From positions 1-19,561 of the forward strand of contig LSSL01005647.1 in NCBI GenBank assembly GCA_001953115.1: a DNA stretch of 19,561 nt, written 5' to 3'. Position numbers and translations under genes: made by a program. Positions 1 to 7,507 of this stretch are shown piece by piece (positions within the stretch are counted from its first letter, which is position 1; each line of letters starts with the position of its first letter). The notes beneath the pieces were generated by a model. That model searched no databases, was not told the origin of the DNA, and saw only the letters and a list, made by a program, of their open reading frames with translations. The DNA comes from Smittium mucronatum (Eukaryota; Kickxellomycota; Harpellomycetes; Harpellales; Legeriomycetaceae).

Positions 1-2193
1 AAGATCATTCAAATCTCTTATTCTAATAATTTTGAATATTTTCCTAATTGATGCTCTGTCGCAGCCATAGGGTCTTTGAGTCGGTAAGGTTGATGATGTC
101 ATAGATGGATTTGAGGAAGAGTATGGAGGCAGGGAAGAGATGGTGGGCGATTGAGTTGGAATACCAGGAGAGGAAGATGGGGCCTGAGTAGGGCTTGAAG
201 ATGAAGATAGTGGGCTAACTGTCGGGGATGAAGATAGTGGATTAATAGTTGGAATTGAAGATTGTGGGCCTTCTGTTGGAGAGGATGGAGGAGAATTAAT
301 AGTTGGGGTCGACGAAATAGATGAATTTGTAGATGGATTTGTATTCAGTAATCCACATTTTAATAGATGATTTCTGTACTTTTTATAAAGCTTGAGAAGA
401 AAAAAAGAATATCCTTTGTAATATATTCTAAGACCTCTTACAGATATTCTTTGATGTACATGCTCTAATTTCAATAGTTGTTGTATGTTTTTAATCTTGA
501 GAATTTTGAATATTCTACCAATAGTATCTTTATCACAACCTAACGGGGTTTCGGTTGAGGTGGTAGAAGACTGAGATATAGTGGAATCTGAATTTTGAGT
601 ACTGGAGTTCGATGAGGAGAGAGAATTAGTGGATGTCACTGATTCAGAAGTAGAATAAGCTGATTGACATGGGGTCTGGCTATCGGTAGATTGAGAAGAA
701 GATAAAGAATTGGATGAGCCCTGGGTATCAGAAATTGAAGGAGAAGAGCTATCGGTTGGGGTAGATGTTCCTTGAGATTGATCAGTAGTTGGGCATTGGG
801 TATCTTGGGATGAGGTCAAAGAGTCGCTAGAACCCTGGGTGTCAGAATTTGAGGGGGAGGAGTTATCAGTGGAAGTAGTCGTAGCAGAGGAAGAATCTGG
901 ACATTGGCTTTGGGTAGGACTTTCGACTGTTTCAGGAGAAATTGGGGGATTTGTTGGAACCGTAGTGTCGGAAGCTGAAGGAGAAGTATTATCAGTTGAA
1001 CAAGTGCTATCAGTTGGGGAAGTATTATCAGTTGGGGAAGTGCTATACGTTGGGGAAGTATTATCAGTTGGAGAGGTGCTATCAGTTGGAGAGGTGCTAT
1101 CAGTTGGGGAAGTATTATCAGTTGGGGAAGTATTATCAGTTGGGGTAGTGTTATCAGTTGGGGAAGTGTTATCAGTTGAAGAAGCTGAATTGGAGGAGTA
1201 GTCATAAGGATTGCTGGGAGGGGTATATGAAGGAGATTGGAGAGTGTCGGAACATCCGCTTTGAGAGCTAGTATCAGAAGGGGACTCTTGGTTAGAATCG
1301 GAAAGTGAACCAGAAGGAGTGGGTTGAGAGGAGCTAGAATCATACGTGGAGCTAGATTGAGAAGAAGACTCTGAGGTACTAGGTTTACAGTTCTTGTGGT
1401 GTCGGCAATGCTTACGCCAACAGTGATGCTTATGACAACTACCGCTATTATCCTCTTCATCTCTATGGTGTCTATGGTGTCTATGGTGTTTATGGTGTCT
1501 ATGGTGTCTATGGTGTCTATGGTGTCGATGGTGTCTGTGATGGAGGTGATATCTGCCAAAATTATAATCATCATGGTGTCTATGATTTCTATGGACTCCA
1601 TGGTGTCTGTGATGCTTGTGGTGTCTATGTCTCTTGCTATAGCGACGATGGAAACGGTTGCGGGATCTTCTGCACTCAGAAGATCTACATTGATCCACAT
1701 CGATGTCCAAATCTACTTTTCTTCTAAAACGATAAGGACGCTGACCTAATTTTCTGTTAATATTCCATCTTATTCTTCTTAGACGCTTCAATCTCCGCCT
1801 CAGCCTCCAGCGGGCGGGGTAATGCTTTTTCCAACATTTTTTGGTACGGGAGTGACATTTTCTGCGGCATTCATAGTCATTATCTGAGCATTTTCTTCTG
1901 CAACGTCTGTGGAAACGATGGCATCTGTTCCTTTTGGCGCACTTTCCTTGTAAACAATTTTGGTCAGTTTCTTGAATAATTGAATTGTCCACATTAGGAA
2001 AAGTACCAAGAACAGGGCTTTGATCATCCATTGGATAATAAGTGTCGTCATTTTGGGGTTGAACGCTTTGACCAGATAAAAAGTCATTTTTATTGGCTAA
2101 TAATTGGGCATCTTGGTGGTATGGCTTCTGGTTTGCAGAAAATGCAGAAACTAAGCCAAGAAGACACCAAAGATAAATGTTTAGTTTGGCCAT
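1..2193 (-). CDS. Secreted Cys/His/Arg-rich, mucin-like repeat protein, 3' end outside the window
   Basis: Read from the ATG at 2193 the frame stays open for all 731 codons to the window edge, so the C-terminus is missing. Residues 1-20 (MAKLNIYLWCLLGLVSAFSA) look like a signal peptide. Residues 80-120 hold eight Cys spaced C-x4-C-x5-C-x6-C-x3-C-x6-C-x3-C-x6-C in a basic context. Residues 121-160 are Arg-rich. Residues about 187-243 are dominated by H-H-R triplets, followed by four more Cys (253, 258, 263, 269). Residues 271-550 are Ser/Thr/Pro-rich, with eleven T-D-N-T-S-P-like hexapeptides near 340-405, and are probably O-glycosylated. A folded-looking segment runs from Cys553 to Cys613, then another Ser/Pro linker, then a second copy of that segment starts at Cys711. 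I recognise no named family. A cell-surface or extracellular, possibly metal-binding, role is inference from composition. Exactness of the 3' side and any introns there cannot be judged. Confidence 0.85.
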   Translation of the reverse strand, partial: MAKLNIYLWCLLGLVSAFSANQKPYHQDAQLLANKNDFLSGQSVQPQNDDTYYPMDDQSPVLGTFPNVDNSIIQETDQNCLQGKCAKRNRCHRFHRRCRRKCSDNDYECRRKCHSRTKKCWKKHYPARWRLRRRLKRLRRIRWNINRKLGQRPYRFRRKVDLDIDVDQCRSSECRRSRNRFHRRYSKRHRHHKHHRHHGVHRNHRHHDDYNFGRYHLHHRHHRHHRHHRHHRHHKHHRHHRHHRDEEDNSGSCHKHHCWRKHCRHHKNCKPSTSESSSQSSSTYDSSSSQPTPSGSLSDSNQESPSDTSSQSGCSDTLQSPSYTPPSNPYDYSSNSASSTDNTSPTDNTTPTDNTSPTDNTSPTDSTSPTDSTSPTDNTSPTYSTSPTDNTSPTDSTCSTDNTSPSASDTTVPTNPPISPETVESPTQSQCPDSSSATTTSTDNSSPSNSDTQGSSDSLTSSQDTQCPTTDQSQGTSTPTDSSSPSISDTQGSSNSLSSSQSTDSQTPCQSAYSTSESVTSTNSLSSSNSSTQNSDSTISQSSTTSTETPLGCDKDTIGRIFKILKIKNIQQLLKLEHVHQRISVRGLRIYYKGYSFFLLKLYKKYRNHLLKCGLLNTNPSTNSSISSTPTINSPPSSPTEGPQSSIPTINPLSSSPTVSPLSSSSSPTQAPSSSPGIPTQSPTISSLPPYSSSNPSMTSSTLPTQRPYGCDRASIRKIFKIIRIRDLNDL
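983..1180 (-). repeat. 18-bp coding minisatellite, 11 units
   Basis: Eleven consecutive 18-bp units of the form gaagtattatcagttggg (plus strand), differing by a few substitutions, with no length variation. On the minus strand each unit encodes a hexapeptide T-D-N/S-T-S-P inside the mucin-like part of the secreted protein. Because the unit is a multiple of three, gain or loss of units keeps the frame. Confidence 0.95.
1462..1542 (-). repeat. 9-bp coding minisatellite, 9 units (His-His-Arg)
   Basis: Nine units of tctatggtg (plus strand), with single-base variants (tttatggtg, tcgatggtg, tctgtgatg). On the minus strand they encode H-H-R triplets, one with Lys for Arg. Looser copies of the same unit continue to about 1630, giving the His-rich block of the secreted protein. 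Confidence 0.95.
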
Positions 2194-2456
2194 TATAGTA
2201 ATAATAAACAAAAATCAAAAGCAAGAGTAGGGGCCTGTTTTTTATCTGAAATACATGTAAATAAAGCAGTAATGAATCTAATATAAAATAGATACTCTAA
2301 AATAATCAATACACTAGATATATTACTGAGAGCAATATGTACGGGTTTGTGAAATTGCTTATGGAAAGGAATTATCTATATAACCCTGAATTTTCTAAGT
2401 AAAGATAAAATAAGTACAAAGCGTTCTTTTTATAAGAAGAACTATACATTTTCATA
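2194..2456. other. Upstream region of the secreted-protein gene
   Basis: A/T-rich DNA between the start of the secreted-protein gene and the end of the next possible minus-strand gene. On the minus strand, stretches such as tttattattactata lie just before the ATG and could serve as core promoter, but no defined element can be claimed. No convincing coding sequence is seen. Confidence 0.5.
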
Positions 2457-2859
2457 CTAGAATTTGCTTCTTGGTTCGAAATAAGCAGCAAAGGCATTTT
2501 TATTTTCTGAGGCCTTGATTCTGATGTTCGGCTGATCGAAAACTGAATTATAATGATATTCAATTTTCAACGATTTCTGATTTAATATTTTCTGGAAATA
2601 TATTGGATGAAATATGCCACTCTCAGAACCAATAATAATATACCTGAAGTTAAAGGAAAGTAATTGAGGGGATATATTGCCAATTGGGTAGGATCTAACT
2701 ATGAAGAAATACAAAAGATATGCCTAATCAGAACATTAACAACCTTATGCGCTTAATGTCTTGGATATAACTAGTTGGAAATAAAGAGGAACAATTTTTG
2801 GATAAATTAAATTCCAGAGTCAACAAAAAGAACCAATTTCCTAACCTTACCAGGGTCAT
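2457..2859 (-). CDS. Possible small two-exon gene, hypothetical 91-aa protein
   Basis: Splice model on the minus strand: exon 1 2859-2851 (only M-T-L), donor GTAAGG, intron 2850-2724 (127 nt), acceptor ATTAG, exon 2 2723-2457, keeping phase 0 and ending in TAG. The predicted product is 91 aa with a hydrophobic N-terminus (MTLAYLLYFFIV), which could be a signal peptide or anchor, and a polar C-terminus ending F-E-P-R-S-K-F. The exon is less A/T-rich than the flanks, which is the main reason to list it. I recognise no family. The G+C-richer stretch around 2851-2945 is also open on the plus strand, so the real exon arrangement may differ, or the locus may be a relic. Confidence 0.3.
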
Positions 2860-4367
2860 TTCATTGGACCGGGTTCGGGAACTGACTAGTTTTCTCAGAA
2901 ATAAATCTGCGCAGTTTTATGCCTGCTGCGATATTAATGTTCTAAACAAAAGAAGCTAAAAAAAAATGAAAAAAGAGCCAGGAATTTAGCATGGTCCGAC
3001 AATTAATATACCTGATTTCCAAATGGCAAGTAGTTTCTATGGTATGAAAGTGTGTAAGAACAAAATCGGAGATTTTACCCAATCAACTTGGAAATGAACA
3101 AATTAGAAAACGATCGTTTTATATTATTTTATTCAGAGCGAAAATCGTTTTTTTGGGGGGTTCTAGAATTGAATTTATAAGTTTATCAACAAGCCAAACC
3201 GGTTCAGGAAAAATGGCACTAAAGCTCTGACATTACGGATCATCGCTATGTTATTAATTCTGTCTTCATACATATTTCTAGAAAAAAAAACCGCTACTAT
3301 TATCTACAAGAAGTTAGACATCTAAGTTTTAGCGAGCTATCATAATGATAACGAAGAAATGGGATTGATTAAAATTTTCTCGAGTTTTACCAGGAGAAGA
3401 AAGGTTTTTAATAAACCAGAATTGAAGTAAAATCCAGCCATTGTCATCTTTTAAAGATTAGGCTGTACAGCCTCCTATTTTCCCAAATTTATGCTACACC
3501 AGATATAGACTTTATTTATTTTTCCAAAGGTTATTTTTTGTGAAGCGCCTTTCACTCCTTTAAATGAATGTTTTTCGGCAAGCCTTGAATAAAACGAACA
3601 TAATCTATCGAAATTTAATTATTGTCTACATGATCATATTAGTAAATTATTTTTTCTACATGAAAGTTAAGGGATAATTTTAGAGCAAATATTTATTAAA
3701 AATATGCCTTAAAGTTTCTTCTACTTTATTTAGTTTTACTTTTTTACCCAACTCTTGGAAATCGATGGATTGGACAAAATTATCCTTAAATAATATCTAT
3801 ATTTTTTCCATAAACCGCAAATTCTATCCCGTATTTGATTCTCTACTACAAAATATTAAAGGAAAAAAAAGTTCCTGTTTGATTTTTATCTGAAATATGC
3901 TACATATCATTTTAAAAGTTAAAAACTAGGTTTCTATCAAGCCAAAAGCGATAAAATAGAGATACACTCCCGCTAAAAAAACATGGTAGTCATATAAAAG
4001 ATTCTTCCTTTTTTGAGCCATTTTAAAATAAAAATATATTAATCCATACTTGTTTGATTATAATAGAAATAGCTGTAAAGATACTGTTCTATAAGCATAA
4101 AAAATATATATATCCACTCACACATACAAACCAACTATTAGAAATATTTTAAAACATATACATTTCGCTAATTATTAGTATTTTGATCAATACTCTATTT
4201 AATTCTCAAAAAACTAATGCATTTAAAATAATTTCAGCATCTTTTTGCGCAATCATTGAATATACCTAAAATACTAAACATCATCTTTAGGTCTGTCATT
4301 GAATGCAAATATATGCTTATCAATGCATATGGGTTGCAATTTTTCTATCCAAAAATAACTTTTTACT
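2860..4367. other. Intergenic A/T-rich region without a recognisable gene
   Basis: About 1.5 kb of mostly A/T sequence. Bases 2860-2945 are G+C-richer and open in more than one frame, and could belong to a broken or spliced gene. A T7-G6 homopolymer junction lies at 3148-3160. No tRNA, no long ORF and no recognisable protein fragment was found in the rest. Confidence 0.6.
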
Positions 4368-4634
4368 TCAGTTACAAACCTCGTTATTAGTGAGTGTTAT
4401 TTTCTGTAATCTTAGATTGCAAAACCTTTTGAAAAGAAAAAATAAAAAGATCGATCCGAAACTCCAATAAAGCTTGGCATAAAACTGCCAGTAATCCTGC
4501 AAGGTAAATGCTGTCATTAACTGTTTTCGAGACCTAAGCCAGTTTACTATTAGGCAAGTAAACTCTTTTACTTTATGCGATGAATCCTTCAATGCTAGAT
4601 TAACTTTGTTTGTCAACTGACTAATGTTCGCCAT
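4368..4634 (-). CDS. Small hypothetical protein with one membrane-type segment (88 aa)
   Basis: Uninterrupted 88-codon frame with an ATG start (MANISQLTNKV) and TGA stop, visibly less A/T-rich than the surrounding DNA. The N-terminal half is polar and helix-like. A Trp/Tyr/Phe-rich stretch (around D-Y-W-Q-F-Y-A-K-L-Y-W) leads into a hydrophobic run of about 11 residues near 61-71 (SFGSIFLFFLF), followed by basic residues. This suggests a small membrane-associated protein, but the hydrophobic run is short for a full transmembrane helix. I do not recognise the family. It lies in the same orientation as the small gene at 4861-5140, with a repeat-rich 226-bp spacer, so it could also be a downstream exon of a larger transcript, although I could not find a splice junction that joins them in frame. 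Confidence 0.45.
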   Translation of the reverse strand: MANISQLTNKVNLALKDSSHKVKEFTCLIVNWLRSRKQLMTAFTLQDYWQFYAKLYWSFGSIFLFFLFKRFCNLRLQKITLTNNEVCN

Positions 4635-4642
4635 CCTCTGCT

Positions 4643-4712
4643 AATCAATTGGCTATTCAGCTAGAAGAACTAGATTCGGACATTTTTATTCAATAATAGC
4701 CAATAATTGATT
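4643..4712. repeat. Imperfect inverted repeat
   Basis: aatcaattggctatt (4643-4657) faces its reverse complement at 4695-4712, which carries a 3-nt insertion. The loop is 37 nt. It sits just upstream of the ATG of the 88-aa ORF. Confidence 0.7.
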
Positions 4713-4769
4713 TTGTTTCTTTTAGCTCGAAAATACCGATTCAGACATTTCCTTTAATCGGAACATTAT

Positions 4770-4901
4770 TATTGGCTTTTATCTGTATCAGAACAATTTC
4801 CATTTGATTACAACTGAATGTTATCAGTCCTATAATCGCTTCTATTGGCAGATAATCATATCAGCACTTTGATATTGCTGATTGGCAGTTAGCAATATCA
4901 G
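4770..4901. repeat. Three dispersed 22-bp direct repeats
   Basis: The pattern attggc-x9-10-tatcag, preceded by t or g, occurs at 4770-4791, 4843-4864 and 4880-4901. A second short pair, gattc[ag]gacattt-like, lies at 4673-4685 and 4738-4750. The third copy lies inside the 3' end of the adjoining small gene. They may be traces of local duplication or protein-binding sites. Confidence 0.6.
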
Positions 4902-5140
4902 TTCTATCTTTAATTTGATTAGTGGCCAAATCAACAATTTTTTTAGTGCTTTTGATTAGTTGTGCTGCGAAATCCAATTCCATGACTGACTTTTCTGCTT
5001 CTTCTTTGCTCTGGCGTAAAAAGTCAACTTGAATAACTTGAATGTAAGTCAATAATTCCTACAGTTTTTGCCTTTGGTGTAATATTTCTGACCAATTTCA
5101 CTTTTTTTTTTTTTAAATCTTTAGACTTTCTTGCTGCCAT
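4861..5140 (-). CDS. Small hypothetical helical protein, probable two exons (78 aa)
   Basis: Exon 2 (5058-4861) is an open frame with a helix-forming, charged composition (for example LRQSKEEAEKSVMELDFAAQ) and a TGA stop. Its own first ATG is at 5052-5050, but a better model adds exon 1 5140-5102 (MAARKSKDLKKKK), donor GTGAAA, intron 5101-5059 (43 nt), acceptor TGTAG, phase 0, giving 78 aa. The 43-nt intron is much shorter than those of VPS5 next door (73-171 nt), and the exon ends in a run of 13 A, so a homopolymer frameshift in place of an intron is possible. The product would be a Lys-rich N-terminus followed by about 60 residues of coiled-coil-like helix. No family is recognised. It starts 84 bp from QCR2, head to head. 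Confidence 0.45.
4871..4899. repeat. Perfect 9-bp stem hairpin
   Basis: gatattgct (4871-4879) and agcaatatc (4891-4899) are exact reverse complements around an 11-nt loop. It overlaps the last codons of the small minus-strand gene, so it would form in the mRNA near the stop codon. Confidence 0.7.
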
Positions 5141-5224
5141 TTCGAAAGGAAAAGAGACAGCTTCCGGAGCTCGAAATCTATCTGTTTTAAAATTTTAGAA
5201 AAAATATTAATTAACTATACAAAA
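5141..5224. promoter_or_regulatory. Short divergent intergenic region (bidirectional promoter candidate)
   Basis: Only 84 bp separate the ATG of QCR2 from that of the minus-strand small gene, if its exon 1 is right. Any core promoter must be shared or overlapping. The stretch next to QCR2 is A/T-rich (attaattaactatacaaaa) and the middle has a G+C-richer patch (agcttccggagctcg). No specific factor site is claimed. Confidence 0.45.
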
Positions 5225-6511
5225 ATGCTCCGCCTTTCAAGCTTGAAACAATCTCTCAAGACTAGATCCTTTTCTAGTGCCGCCGCTGGCGGTTTGAAAA
5301 ACAATGTTAAAGTTGTCGGCCTCGAATCTCAAAAACCTTATGAATTAGGTTCCGTCTCTGTTGTTTTGAACATGGGTTCTCGCTTTGAAAAGCCTGATCA
5401 GGCTGGTGTTGCTCATTATTTGAAAGCCTTCGGTTTCAGAAACTCAAAGGAGAAAACTGGTTTCAGAAAAGTCAGAGAAGCCGAATTGCAAGGTGCTATG
5501 CTAACCAGCGAACTCACCCGTGAAAACGTTATCTATACCGTTGAATGCTTCAAACAAGATATACCCTACTTTTTCGAAATGATCAATGAGATGACTACTA
5601 AAACTCTTTTCAATTCTTGGGAATTCGAACAGGTCAACAGTACCGTATTGCTTGAATCCAGCATTGCTGCCTCCAACCCCTTGACCGTTTTGTCCGAACA
5701 ACTCCACCATGCCATCTACCGCACTGGTTTAGGAAACTCGCTATATGCCTCCCCCTCTAACTCTATCAATAGCTCTGAGATCGTCAAAAACTACCTAGCT
5801 TCTAGATTTACTGCTGAAAATGTTGCCATCTTGGGCAGCGGAATCAGCACTGAACAATTGTCCGCATTGGTCAGTAGCAGTGATCTTTCTGCTCTTCCAA
5901 AGGGCTCTTCTGAGGCACCAGCCAAGTCCAAGTTCCATGCTGGTTCTGAGATCCACACCGGCTCCATTTCTGAATTTTCACACTACGCTCTTGCCTTTGA
6001 AGCTCCTGATGCCGCTACTGCTCGCCTTCTTGCTGAATTCCTCGGCTCTTCTTCTGGCCACATCAAATACTCTTCTGGAATCAGCCCCCTATCCAAAGTC
6101 GCCTCGGAATTCCCTGGCTCCTCTGTCTCTTCATTCACCAATTCCTACTCTGATTCCTCCATTGTTGGAATTTTAGTCAGCTCACCATCTGCCCAGCTCC
6201 GTTCCGTTCTGGATGCTACTGTGAAACAGGTCCGTGCTTTAGCCGACTCTCAGATCAGCCCTGAATCATTCGGCCGCGCTGTCTCTTGTGCCCGCATGTA
6301 CTATCTCAACAACATTGCTGAATCCGCCTCTGGAACTCGCGCTGCTCTAGCCAGCACTGCCTTCTCCAGCCCTTGCACCTTCAGCCAGCAACTCGACTCC
6401 GCCTCTTTGCCAACTCTCCAGGCTGCTGTCAAGAGCACTTTCTCTTCAAAGCCTGCTGCTGCCTCCGTTGGAAACTCCATGCTCACTCCTTACCTTGACA
6501 CCATCCTCTAA
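5225..6511 (+). CDS. QCR2: Cytochrome b-c1 complex subunit 2, mitochondrial (core protein 2)
   Basis: Intronless 428-codon gene. Core protein 2 is a matrix-facing structural subunit of respiratory complex III, derived from the M16 processing-peptidase fold. The N-terminus (MLRLSSLKQSLKTRSFSS) is a basic, Ser-rich mitochondrial presequence with a likely cleavage site after R-S-F. Family signs are the early strand ending V-V-L-N-M-G-S-R-F-E and then the segment G-V-A-H-Y-L-K-A-F-G-F. In active M16 enzymes this position carries the zinc motif H-x-x-E-H. Here it is H-Y-L-K-A, so the catalytic Glu and second His are absent, as expected for core 2. The M16 half-domains occupy roughly 25-225 and 235-425. 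Length is close to fungal and animal relatives (about 370-450 aa). Codons ending in C are frequent, especially in the 3' half, in contrast to the A/T-rich surroundings, which suggests high expression. Confidence 0.95.
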   Translation: MLRLSSLKQSLKTRSFSSAAAGGLKNNVKVVGLESQKPYELGSVSVVLNMGSRFEKPDQAGVAHYLKAFGFRNSKEKTGFRKVREAELQGAMLTSELTRENVIYTVECFKQDIPYFFEMINEMTTKTLFNSWEFEQVNSTVLLESSIAASNPLTVLSEQLHHAIYRTGLGNSLYASPSNSINSSEIVKNYLASRFTAENVAILGSGISTEQLSALVSSSDLSALPKGSSEAPAKSKFHAGSEIHTGSISEFSHYALAFEAPDAATARLLAEFLGSSSGHIKYSSGISPLSKVASEFPGSSVSSFTNSYSDSSIVGILVSSPSAQLRSVLDATVKQVRALADSQISPESFGRAVSCARMYYLNNIAESASGTRAALASTAFSSPCTFSQQLDSASLPTLQAAVKSTFSSKPAAASVGNSMLTPYLDTIL

Positions 6512-6866
6512 AGTGTTCGATTTTTATTTCGGATTTTATAACAAGAATACATTTATTTAAACCTTTTCAATTATTTTACTTGTTTTCACTCTCTGGTTTT
6601 TTAGCCCCTTTTATTCTCAAGATTTGATTATTTTACGTATAAATCGACCGAATCTTTATTTGCTTTTTTTATTAAAATAATTAATATCCAGAGCTTACAT
6701 TACTCCTCCTCCTTATTATTTATTCGTATATTTGCTCTATCAATCTCTCGGCCGTTATCATCATTTCAGTATTTGCCAATACTCTAAACTATACTCCAAA
6801 ATTTCTTTGATTTTAAATTCTCGTGCTCTTTAAAGATTCATTATCTATCACGGCATATTCACAACA
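6512..6866. other. Intergenic spacer between QCR2 and the next plus-strand gene
   Basis: 355 bp of T-rich DNA holding the QCR2 3' end and the promoter of the following gene. No canonical AATAAA directly follows the QCR2 stop. Pyrimidine-rich tracts (for example ttactcctcctcctta near 6700) precede the next ATG. No additional ORF is supported. Confidence 0.6.
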
Positions 6867-7507
6867 ATGACCCTTCCCACCGCCACCATCTCTTCAAAGA
6901 AAAGTACTCTAACCGTCCCTCATTTTGAAGTTCCCGCTGTTTCAGGTTAAACTCCCTATTTCTACATCTACTTTTATTCTTTCAACTGGCTTTATTTTTT
7001 ATTTTTTGAAAAAAATCAGTTTCATTCTACATTCGACCTTTATTTAAAACAACAATTCAACTCTTTTATCATTAAAATAAAGACTGCGTAAAACTCTGTT
7101 TCAATCGTGTGCTCGGTCCCGCCACTGATCAAACCACAGTCCTCGCACAAGCCCGCGATTTCGCGCACCGAATCTCCGAACCTCTCGCAAACCTCCACCC
7201 GAATTTATCCAGTCGAGAACCGCAACCCGCTGTGGCCATCCCTCTTAACCCAACCCAAATTCCCGATTCCACCCGACTCTTTGAAACAATCAAGTTGACA
7301 AATGAAAAGTCGTGTTTGGAGCTGCAATCTTTGGATCGGACAAGGATCGATTCGTTCTTTCGGAAATTCGAGGAGGCAGAGGCGAATGTTTTTGAAAAGA
7401 TGGAGGCGGAGGCAGAGGCGGAATTGCAAGCGCAGTACCGGCAGCTCGAACGGCAGCACCAGGAATTCATGGCTCAGTATATCCTAGACATGCAAAAGTT
7501 TGTGTAA
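6867..7507 (+). CDS. Uncharacterised coiled-coil protein, two exons (167 aa)
   Basis: Exon 2 is a clearly coding, G+C-richer frame (7083-7507) with no early in-frame ATG, so translation must come from upstream. Exon 1 6867-6945 begins MTLPTATISSKKSTLTVPHF. Joining it through an intron at 6946-7082 (137 nt, donor GTTAAA, acceptor AAATAAAG) restores one frame across a split Asp codon and gives 167 aa. The AG at 7081-7082 is the only acceptor that avoids an upstream in-frame stop. The donor is atypical, which lowers certainty. The N-terminal 85 residues are Pro/Ser/Thr-containing with a short helical part. Residues from about 95 to 165 form a long, strongly charged helix with Glu/Ala/Gln repeats (EKMEAEAEAELQAQ) that looks like a coiled coil, perhaps a small complex subunit. 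No family is recognised. It converges on VPS5 with 223 bp between stops. Confidence 0.65.

Noticed and set aside
839..1201. Plus-strand frame with S-V-G-E-V-L repeats
   Set aside because: Antisense reading of the 18-bp minisatellite; no independent start context or other coding sign.
816..1700. Minus-strand 294-codon frame with T-I-D repeats
   Set aside because: It is the 9-bp and 18-bp minisatellites read out of phase. The true frame is open over the whole of 1-2193 with a signal peptide.
1396..1749. Plus-strand frame with M-V-S repeats
   Set aside because: Antisense reading of the H-H-R array.
1800..2087. Minus-strand 95-codon frame
   Set aside because: Alternative frame inside the secreted-protein gene, which has the signal peptide and longer openness.
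2372..2563. Minus-strand 63-codon frame
   Set aside because: Overlaps the better-supported frame ending at 2457 and has A/T-driven composition.
2865..2885. gggttcggga resembling a tRNA T-arm
   Set aside because: No acceptor, D or anticodon stems could be placed around it on either strand.
5501..5710. ORFs antisense or out of frame within QCR2 (also 5820-6176 and 6301-6486)
   Set aside because: Shadows created by the biased codon use of QCR2.
7107..7487. Overlapping frames on both strands across the coiled-coil exon
   Set aside because: Only the frame ending at 7507 has a coherent helix pattern and can be spliced to an ATG exon.
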